Origin: Pseudomonadota bacterium
Lineage (GTDB): Bacteria; Pseudomonadota; Gammaproteobacteria; Steroidobacterales; Steroidobacteraceae
Direction of reading: 5' to 3'
Assembly: GCA_021817875.1 (NCBI GenBank)
Contig: JAKAFQ010000279.1
Span: 1-5,985, forward strand
Length of the DNA stretch: 5,985 nt
Numbering within the stretch: position 1 is the stretch's first letter; every line of letters begins with the position of its first letter. Below are positions 1-4,978 of the stretch, in pieces. Made by a program: the position numbers and the translations under genes. A model generated the notes under the pieces. It saw only the letters and a list, made by a program, of their open reading frames with translations. It had not been told where the DNA came from and made no database searches.

Positions 1-1
1 G

Positions 2-562
2 ATCGGCCAGGCGCTGATGCTGAACGAAGCGATGGCGCAGGCGGTGCGCGAGTTCCGCCCGAAATCGGTCGCGATTGCAGGGTGCGCGGGCGGCAACGGC
101 ATCGTGCGGATCGCTGCGATGGGCGTCAACCGGATCGTGGGGATCGATTTGAATGCCGAGTACCTCGCCGCGGTGCACCAGCGGCTTGGCCGCTGGGTGC
201 CGGGACTCGAACTGCACCTTGCCGACATCCAGACCGGCGTTCCCGATTGCGCGCCGGTCGAGCTCGTATTCGCAGGACTCATCCTCGAGTACGTCGAGGT
301 AGCGGCGACTTTGCAGGTTCTACGAGCGCTCTGCGCGCCAGGGGGCGCGCTCGTGATCGTGCTGCAGCGACCCTCGGACACCAAGCCTGCCGTCTCGAAA
401 TCCCCATACACGAGCATGCAAACGCTCGCGTCCGTCCTGCAGTTCAGGGATCCCGATGCGGTGATCGCAGCGGCGAAGCTTGCCGGTTTCACCGAGTACT
501 CGAAGCGCTGCGAGGTGCTCGAGTCCGGCAAGACGTTCGAGATCTTGAGTTTTCGCGCGTAG
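2..562 (+). CDS. Class I SAM-dependent methyltransferase, 5'-truncated by window edge
   Basis: Transfers a methyl group from S-adenosylmethionine; the acceptor cannot be told from sequence. The reading frame is open from base 2 to the TAG at 560-562. The first ATG (17) has no convincing Shine-Dalgarno site, and the codons before it read IGQAL, giving a conserved-looking 'GQAxxLNxAM' helix as seen ahead of motif I in small methyltransferases of this kind. I therefore take the ATG as internal and the gene as N-terminally incomplete. Counting from that Met: glycine-rich motif I GCAGGNG at residues 22-28, the acidic ribose-binding loop VGIDLN at 41-46, LHLADIQ near 66-72, a beta-4 region ELVFAGLILEYV, then a 'PGGALVIVLQ' beta-5 segment. 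It lacks signal peptide or membrane segments, so it should be cytoplasmic. It is separated from the secretion genes by 173 bases and has no obvious functional tie to them. Family assignment is confident; substrate and true start are unknown. Confidence 0.85.
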   Translation: MGQALMLNEAMAQAVREFRPKSVAIAGCAGGNGIVRIAAMGVNRIVGIDLNAEYLAAVHQRLGRWVPGLELHLADIQTGVPDCAPVELVFAGLILEYVEVAATLQVLRALCAPGGALVIVLQRPSDTKPAVSKSPYTSMQTLASVLQFRDPDAVIAAAKLAGFTEYSKRCEVLESGKTFEILSFRA

Positions 563-570
563 TCCGCGCG
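554..570 (+). repeat. GC hairpin over the methyltransferase stop codon
   Basis: CGCGCG (554-559) and CGCGCG (565-570) can pair around a 5-base loop that contains most of the TAG stop. No T-run follows, so this is not a classic intrinsic terminator. It could slow transcription at the gene end or mean nothing, since the arm is a self-complementary simple repeat. Confidence 0.25.
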
Positions 571-603
571 CAATCAATCCGCACTCCTCACGGTTCGAAA
601 AAT

Positions 604-615
604 CACGCGCGCGTG
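604..615. promoter_or_regulatory. 12-bp perfect palindrome, possible operator
   Basis: CACGCGCGCGTG reads the same on both strands. It lies in the gap ahead of the secretion operon, about 10 bases upstream of the best -35-like hexamer. That is a plausible place for a dimeric regulator to bind. The core is an alternating CG run, which arises easily in GC-rich DNA, so the case rests on position alone. Confidence 0.2.
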
Positions 616-625
616 CGCCTAAAGT

Positions 626-656
626 TTGTCTTTGTCCAGAGGGTTATTCGCTTAAT
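626..656 (+). promoter_or_regulatory. Weak sigma-70-like promoter candidate for the virB operon
   Basis: TTGTCT (626-631, 4 of 6 to TTGACA) and CTTAAT (651-656, 4 of 6 to TATAAT) are separated by 19 bases, the long edge of acceptable spacing. An overlapping TTGTCC sits at 632-637. The stretch is the AT-richest part of the gap and is the only intergenic region of any size before virB2, so a promoter is expected here. Would place transcription start near 663, leaving a leader of roughly 70 bases. Confidence 0.25.
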
Positions 657-698
657 TTAGGGCGACTAACGCTCTGGCGAGTATTTTCCCCTGTGATC

Positions 699-736
699 TG
701 ATGGCGCCGAAGAAAAACGATCCGAGGGGGCCATCA
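699..736 (+). promoter_or_regulatory. virB2 ribosome binding site within an inverted repeat
   Basis: GAGGGGG (724-730) lies 5 bases before the virB2 ATG and decides the start. TGATGGC (699-705) is the exact reverse complement of GCCATCA (730-736), so the arms could pair around a 24-base loop and bring the last base of the binding site and the first base of the ATG into a stem. This might tune translation of the pilin gene. The ribosome site is well supported; the regulatory stem is only a possibility. Confidence 0.4.
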
Positions 737-1035
737 TGCGTTCACAGGTCTCGAACCTGGCGTCTCGCCACCCATGGCTGCTGGCGACGACGCTGTTACT
801 GCCGCAACTTGCGCTTGCGCAAGCATCGCCCTTCCTCACGGGCGCAACCGCTCTGCAATCGAACCTACTCGCCTGGCTCACCCCGATCGCGATCATCCTG
901 GTGATGGTCGCCGGCGGGCTCGCGATGGCGGGCCGGGCCTCGTGGGGCTGGTTCATCGGGCTCGTGATCGGGATCCCGATCGCCTTCGGTGCCCCACAGA
1001 TCGTGACCTGGGTGCGCGGGATGTTCGGCGTGTGA
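736..1035 (+). CDS. virB2: VirB2-family major pilin (TrbC/VirB2)
   Basis: Precursor of the pilus subunit. After signal peptide removal it sits in the inner membrane until the secretion machine draws it out to polymerise into the conjugative pilus. The 99-residue product has a basic N-terminus, a hydrophobic stretch (residues 14-24) and a probable cleavage after LALA at 28, leaving a mature pilin of about 71 residues. Two hydrophobic segments follow (about 46-66 and 71-91), joined by a short Gly/Arg-containing loop (MAGRASWG), which is the VirB2/TrbC hairpin architecture. A strong GAGGGGG site 5 bases upstream supports this ATG. It is the first gene of the operon; virB3 follows 6 bases after the TGA. 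Primary sequence of pilins is poorly conserved, so the call rests on size, topology and position directly before virB3-virB4. Confidence 0.88.
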   Translation: MRSQVSNLASRHPWLLATTLLLPQLALAQASPFLTGATALQSNLLAWLTPIAIILVMVAGGLAMAGRASWGWFIGLVIGIPIAFGAPQIVTWVRGMFGV

Positions 1036-1041
1036 TGCGCC

Positions 1042-1440
1042 ATGAGCGAGCGCAACTGTGGCCTTACCGCCGACCCCGTGTTCGTCGGGGCAACTCGGCC
1101 CTCGATGATCTGGGGCGTCACGTACTCGGCCGTGATGCTGAATGCGATGGCGGTCATGGAGTTCTTCCTCGTGACGAAGAACCTCCTCGTGCTTCTCATC
1201 GCGATCCCCGTACATGGCGTGGGAGTCCTGCTCTGCGCGCGCGATCCGCGATTCTTCGACCTTGCGCTCCTCTGGGGTCGAACGCGGCTTCCGGCGCTCT
1301 TCTCGAACTTGAGGTTCTGGCGGGCGAGCAGCTGTAGCCCCCTTGCGCTCGACTTGCCGAGCCCGGCGGGCCGCCGGCGCGCGCCCGTCACGGCGTATGC
1401 CGCGCATCGACCGGCTAGCGGCAGGACGGCGTTCCCATGA
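1042..1440 (+). CDS. virB3: VirB3-family inner-membrane protein with extended C-terminus
   Basis: Small membrane component of the inner-membrane platform that associates with VirB4 and is needed for pilus assembly. The N-terminal signature DPVFVGATRPSMIWGV (residues 11-26) is typical of VirB3, followed by two hydrophobic segments (about 24-44 and 47-66). The late motif FWRASSCSPLAL (92-103) matches the FWRAS-x-SP ending common in the family. VirB3 proteins usually stop soon after this motif, near 90-115 residues, whereas this one continues for about 30 more residues rich in Pro, Ala and Arg, reaching 132. The ATG at 1042 has no strong Shine-Dalgarno site and is probably translated by coupling with virB2, which ends 6 bases earlier in the same frame. 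Its TGA (1438-1440) overlaps the virB4 ATG in an ATGA junction. Confidence 0.9.
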   Translation: MSERNCGLTADPVFVGATRPSMIWGVTYSAVMLNAMAVMEFFLVTKNLLVLLIAIPVHGVGVLLCARDPRFFDLALLWGRTRLPALFSNLRFWRASSCSPLALDLPSPAGRRRAPVTAYAAHRPASGRTAFP

Positions 1441-3905
1441 ATTCCTTCGCCCGATCCAAGGCCGCGCGACGCGAGCGAGTCACCGCGACTGAGATCCCGT
1501 ACACCGCGCATGTGAGTAAGTGCGTCGTCAAGACTCGTCACGGCGATTACGTGCAGATGTTTCGCCTGGCGGGCGCGAGCTTCGAGACCGCGGACGATGC
1601 ACAGTTGAACGACTGGCACGAGCGACTGAATAGTCTTTGGCGAAACATCGCCCGCGAGAACGTTGCGCTCTGGACCCACGTCGTACGCCGCCGCGAGGCG
1701 CTTCTCCTGCAGAACCGCCACGCCCCAGGGTTTGCGCACGACCTTGCGGCCAAATACCACGCGCGCCTCGTCAGCGAGACGCTGATGGTGAATGAGATTT
1801 ATCTCAGTATCGTCTATCGACCGACCGCCGGGGCGGCGGTCGGGGCCGTGGCGAAGGTTTTTGCGCGTACCCGACCGCAAGAGGCGCGGCTCGAGCTCGG
1901 CGACTCACTGGAAGCCTGCGAAAAGCTCGCCGAGATCATAAGGGCCGCACTCGCCCGGTATGAGCCCGAGCGGCTCGGGGTGTACGAGGTGGCCGGCCGT
2001 GCGTATTCGAGTCTCCTCGAAGCGTTGAGCTTTCTCGTAAACGCCGATGTCTCGCGTGTGCCGCTGCCGCGTGCACCGATCGCGAGAGTCCTTGGCACCT
2101 CGCGTCCCCTCTTCGGGTTTGAGACGATCGAGTACCGCAGCCCGTCCACCACCCGGTACGGCGCGATGCTCGGGATCGTCGAGTATGCAACGCCGACGAC
2201 GGTCGGGCTCCTCGATACGCTCCTCTCGACCCCGTACCCCTGGGTCCTCACCCAGTCGTTCGCCTTTTTAAGGAAAGCGACCGCCCAGTCCTTGCTCCTT
2301 CGGCAATACAACCGGATGCAAAGCGCCAGGGATTTTGCCCTCTCGCAGGCCGAGGAATTGCGGGTTGCGCTCGATGAGCTCACCAGCAGCGAGTGGGTGA
2401 TGGGCGAGCATCACTTGAGTTTGCAGGTGCTGACCGAGCCGGTGGCCGCGACCGGAACGGCGAGCCGCGAGCGAGAGCTTAAACGCCTGAACGACACGGT
2501 CGCGAACGCCCGCACGCGGCTCGCGGATGCCTCCGGGATGACGATCGCGCGAGAGGATTTAGCGCTCGAGGCCGCCTACTGGGCGCAATTACCCGGGAAT
2601 TTCGCCCTCCGGCCCCGCAAGGCGCCGATCACCTCACGCAATTTCGCTGCGTTCGCGAGTTTTCACAATTACCCCGCAGGACGCGCGACCGGCAATCACT
2701 GGGGCGAAGCCTTGACCTTGTTCGCGACCGCTGCCGGCACTCCGTACTACTTCTCGTACCACGCCTCGGACCCCCTGGACCCGGAAGGCGGCACTAAGAA
2801 GGACATCGGGCATACGCTCATCATCGGACCGACGGGTTCCGGCAAGACCGCACTCATCGCTTTTACCCTTTGCGAGCTGCAAGCCTTCGGCGTGACCTCG
2901 GTCCTGTTCACGAAAGATCGCGACACCGAGATCTGCATCCGGGCATTGGGCGGTCGGTTCTATGCGATCGAGAACGGGCAGAGCACGGGCTGGAACCCGT
3001 TCCAGATTCCCGCAACCGAGGCGAACATCGCATTTCTCAACGATCTCCTCCGGCGACTCGTCGACCGTGCCGGCACCCCGCTCACCGTCGCCGAGGAGGC
3101 CGAGATAACCGAGGCGATCGCCTCCGTGATGAGCTTCGATCGTGCGGAACGGCGACTATCCCGCGTCCTCGATTACCTCGATGCAACCGCCGCTGAAGGG
3201 ATCCACGCCCGCTTGAAGGCCTGGTGCCACGGAACGAGGGCGGGGGAGCCTGATGGCCCCTATGCGTGGATCTTCGATAACCCCGAGGACTCACTGATCG
3301 AATCCTTAGGTAGCGCCCTCACGACCGGGTTCGACGTCACGGAGTTCCTCGATCGGCCTGCGATCCGGACCCCGATCAACATGTACCTCTTTCACTTGAC
3401 GCAATCGCTCATCGACGGCAGGCGGTTCGCTCTATTCATCGCCGAGTTCTGGAAGGCGCTCGATGATGAGTACTTCGGCGCGTTCGCGAAGGATGCGCTG
3501 AAGACCATCCGTAAAAAGAACGGATTCGTGGTGCTCGATTCCCAGTCGCCCTCGGATGCGATCGCGCACCGGCACAGCCGCACGCTCATCGAGCAGACGC
3601 CGACCAAGATCCTCTTTCCAAACCCCGATGCTACGTTCGAGGACTACGCGACGGACGCGGGCTTGAACCTCACGGAACGAGAGTTTCACTTGGTGAAAAA
3701 GGAGTTGCCGCCGGGCTCGCGGCTCTTTCTCGTCAAGCAAGGGGCGAACTCAGTGGTCGCGAAGCTCGACCTCAAGGGGTTCGATGCGGAGCTTTCGGTG
3801 CTCTCGGCCCGTAAGAGCGAGCTCGAGCGCATGCACCGGCTGATCGCGCGCGCGGGCGAGGCGCCCGAGTGCTGGCTGCCTGAGTTTCTGCGCAGAGAGG
3901 GGTAG
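1437..3905 (+). CDS. virB4: VirB4-family type IV secretion ATPase
   Basis: Inner-membrane-associated ATPase that powers pilin extraction and substrate transfer. At 822 residues it is full length for the family. The N-terminal CagE/TrbE/VirB4 domain is recognisable by IPYTAHVSKCVV near residue 20 and by a block at about 227-280 (FGFETIEYRS, LGIVEYATPTTVG, TPYPWVLTQSFAFL). The ATPase domain carries Walker A GPTGSGKT at 464-471, then ENGQSTGWNPFQIP, a Walker B region ALFIAEFWKAL (about 664-674), DSQSPSD around Q703, and IEQTPTKILFPNPDA. The end (WLPEFLRR) is the normal VirB4 ending. The residue before the catalytic-type Glu (E670) is Ala669, where Asp is usual. Start is supported by the ATGA overlap with virB3 and AGGA at 1423-1426. 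No membrane-spanning segment is evident. Confidence 0.97.
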   Translation: MNSFARSKAARRERVTATEIPYTAHVSKCVVKTRHGDYVQMFRLAGASFETADDAQLNDWHERLNSLWRNIARENVALWTHVVRRREALLLQNRHAPGFAHDLAAKYHARLVSETLMVNEIYLSIVYRPTAGAAVGAVAKVFARTRPQEARLELGDSLEACEKLAEIIRAALARYEPERLGVYEVAGRAYSSLLEALSFLVNADVSRVPLPRAPIARVLGTSRPLFGFETIEYRSPSTTRYGAMLGIVEYATPTTVGLLDTLLSTPYPWVLTQSFAFLRKATAQSLLLRQYNRMQSARDFALSQAEELRVALDELTSSEWVMGEHHLSLQVLTEPVAATGTASRERELKRLNDTVANARTRLADASGMTIAREDLALEAAYWAQLPGNFALRPRKAPITSRNFAAFASFHNYPAGRATGNHWGEALTLFATAAGTPYYFSYHASDPLDPEGGTKKDIGHTLIIGPTGSGKTALIAFTLCELQAFGVTSVLFTKDRDTEICIRALGGRFYAIENGQSTGWNPFQIPATEANIAFLNDLLRRLVDRAGTPLTVAEEAEITEAIASVMSFDRAERRLSRVLDYLDATAAEGIHARLKAWCHGTRAGEPDGPYAWIFDNPEDSLIESLGSALTTGFDVTEFLDRPAIRTPINMYLFHLTQSLIDGRRFALFIAEFWKALDDEYFGAFAKDALKTIRKKNGFVVLDSQSPSDAIAHRHSRTLIEQTPTKILFPNPDATFEDYATDAGLNLTEREFHLVKKELPPGSRLFLVKQGANSVVAKLDLKGFDAELSVLSARKSELERMHRLIARAGEAPECWLPEFLRREG
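1821..1843 (+). repeat. 9-bp GC-rich perfect hairpin inside virB4
   Basis: CCGACCGCC (1821-1829) and GGCGGTCGG (1835-1843) are exact reverse complements around a 5-base GGGGC loop. The DNA encodes the Ala/Gly/Val-rich stretch following VYRPT in the N-terminal domain of VirB4. No T-run follows, so termination is unlikely. It may be a by-product of GC-rich codons for Ala and Gly. Confidence 0.5.
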
Positions 3906-3912
3906 GGACTTC

Positions 3913-3922
3913 AAGGGGAGGG
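3913..3922 (+). promoter_or_regulatory. Strong Shine-Dalgarno site for virB5
   Basis: The purine run AAGGGGAGGG contains GGAGG at 3917-3921, 8 bases before the virB5 ATG. It is the strongest ribosome site in the window along with that of the eex-like gene. virB5 is therefore likely to be translated independently of virB4, which ends 24 bases upstream. Confidence 0.8.
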
Positions 3923-3929
3923 AACGATC

Positions 3930-4643
3930 ATGCAACGACAAGTAGTGGTGGTGGGATTACTGGCCGGATTTCTCGCATTTGCTTCACAGCCAGCTCGCGC
4001 TCAGTGGGCGGTGATCGATGTCAATGCGATCGATCAGCTCGTCCAAGAGGTCGCAACGCTCCGTCAGCAGCTTCAGACCGCGGAGAACTCGCTCGTACAG
4101 CAGGAAGCCCAAGTGCGGGCGATGACCGGTTCGCGCGGGATGCAAAATCTCCTCTCGGGCACGAACCGCAACTACCTTCCGCCCGACTGGACGACGCTTG
4201 CCTCGCTCGTCACCCAGACGAGCGGGGCGTACCAGGCACTCGCCCAGGGTGTGCAGAACCTCATCAGCGCAAATGCGGTGCTGACGCCTGCGCAAGTCGC
4301 GCAATTATCACTGCCTGAGCAGGCGAACCTGAACGCCGCGCGCCAGTCGGCGGCGATCCTGGAGGCGACGAGCCGGGCGGCGCTCGCCAATACGAGCGCG
4401 CGATTCGCCTCCCTCCAGCAACTCATCGCGGCGATCCCGAACGCGACCGACCAAAAAGGGGCATTGGACCTGCAGGCGCGGATCGAGGCCGAGCAGGCGA
4501 TGCTCGAGAACGAGCATACGAAGCTCGAGGTCCTCGATGAAACGATCGCCGCGCAAAGGCTTGCCGAAGAGCAGTCGATCCGCGAGCAGGCGATCGCGGG
4601 CGTGGGTTCGCTCCGGACACTCCCGCCGCTCGCGCTGCCGTAG
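3930..4643 (+). CDS. virB5: VirB5-family pilus-tip protein (P-type)
   Basis: Periplasmic/extracellular minor pilus component, placed at the pilus tip in characterised systems, where it helps assembly and host-cell contact. The 237-residue precursor has a signal peptide with hydrophobic core at residues 5-18 and a likely cleavage after PARA at 24, giving a mature start QWAVIDVNAID that is typical of P-type VirB5. Long helical stretches follow: a Gln-rich coiled-coil-like segment (34-62), the family motif MTGSRGMQNLL (65-75), and a second helical region (about 130-222) rich in Ala, Glu and Gln. The last 14 residues, GVGSLRTLPPLALP, resemble a segment of the next gene product. Start is fixed by GGAGG 8 bases upstream. 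Size, signal peptide and position between virB4 and eex-virB6 all agree. Confidence 0.93.
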   Translation: MQRQVVVVGLLAGFLAFASQPARAQWAVIDVNAIDQLVQEVATLRQQLQTAENSLVQQEAQVRAMTGSRGMQNLLSGTNRNYLPPDWTTLASLVTQTSGAYQALAQGVQNLISANAVLTPAQVAQLSLPEQANLNAARQSAAILEATSRAALANTSARFASLQQLIAAIPNATDQKGALDLQARIEAEQAMLENEHTKLEVLDETIAAQRLAEEQSIREQAIAGVGSLRTLPPLALP

Positions 4644-4648
4644 GAGGG
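4642..4648 (+). promoter_or_regulatory. Shine-Dalgarno site overlapping the virB5 stop, sets GTG start of eex
   Basis: AGGAGGG begins within the TAG stop of virB5 and sits 6 bases before the GTG at 4655. This near-perfect site at ideal spacing is why the GTG is chosen as the start of the next gene. Confidence 0.8.
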
Positions 4649-4654
4649 CGGCTC

Positions 4655-4978
4655 GTGATCATTTCACGCTTTCGGCCCGGTGCATCGTCCGTGCGGATCG
4701 GTTGTTGGGCTCTTGTCACGAGCTTGAACGCCGCCGGATGTGCACCGGTGCCGAAACTGCACACGGTCGCGGACTATCAGGCGAACCCGAGCCTTCGAGC
4801 GAGGACCCTCGCGCGTTGCTCCAATGACCCGGGCCAATTGAGCACGACTGCGGATTGCGTGAATGCGAGGCAGGCCGAACAGCTTGTGGGTATCGGGAGC
4901 TTGCGGGAGCTCGCGCCCTTGAACGTTCCGTCGGCGCCGTCGGCGCCGCCGACGCCGGCGAATCGGAAATATCCGTAA
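4655..4978 (+). CDS. eex: EexN-like entry-exclusion lipoprotein
   Basis: Likely membrane lipoprotein that keeps a cell already carrying the element from acting as recipient for another copy. The GTG start is supported by AGGAGGG 6 bases upstream. The 107-residue product has a basic N-terminus (R5, R7, R14), a short hydrophobic stretch and a lipobox-like LNAAGC with Cys29 as lipid site; Ala at -3 makes the lipobox imperfect. Downstream is the EexN pattern TVADYQANP...C55-SNDPG...C68-VNA, with two Cys that could form a disulfide. Residues 79-92 (GIGSLRELAPLNVP) resemble the end of VirB5, and the tail is Pro/Ala-rich. The slot between virB5 and virB6 is where pKM101 carries eex between traC and traD. 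VirB7, another small lipoprotein, is less likely: it normally follows virB6 and lacks the paired-Cys pattern. Its TAA overlaps the virB6 ATG by one base. Confidence 0.75.
   Translation: MIISRFRPGASSVRIGCWALVTSLNAAGCAPVPKLHTVADYQANPSLRARTLARCSNDPGQLSTTADCVNARQAEQLVGIGSLRELAPLNVPSAPSAPPTPANRKYP
4928..4954 (+). repeat. Tandem 9-bp repeat and 7-bp hairpin before virB6
   Basis: CCGTCGGCG occurs twice in tandem (4928-4936, 4937-4945), encoding Pro-Ser-Ala twice in the eex tail. CGTCGGC (4938-4944) then pairs exactly with GCCGACG (4948-4954) around a 3-base loop; the first copy offers an alternative partner at 4929-4935. The hairpin ends 23 bases before the virB6 ATG and could affect its translation, or may reflect slippage in a Pro/Ala-coding tail. 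Confidence 0.55.

Noticed and set aside
554..575. Intrinsic terminator after the methyltransferase
   Set aside because: The 6-bp CG stem is not followed by a T-run, so it is listed only as a hairpin.
82..660. 192-codon plus-strand frame overlapping the methyltransferase
   Set aside because: The product is extremely Arg-rich with no domain, and the overlapping frame has complete methyltransferase motifs.
774..1337. 187-codon plus-strand frame over virB2-virB3, and a frame starting at 701
   Set aside because: Shifted readings of virB2/virB3; Arg/His/Asp-rich composition and no ribosome site. The GAGGGGG site fits the ATG at 736.
666..1880. 404-codon open frame on the minus strand, and others at 865-1407, 1814-2383 and 3432-3740
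   Set aside because: They lie opposite clear virB2, virB3 and virB4 coding regions, show no recognisable domains, and are Arg/Ser/Pro-rich as expected from antisense reading of GC-rich genes.
4655..4978. VirB7 assignment for the small lipoprotein
   Set aside because: VirB7 normally follows virB6 and is shorter; the C-x(12)-C arrangement with DPG and NA residues and the position after virB5 fit EexN better.
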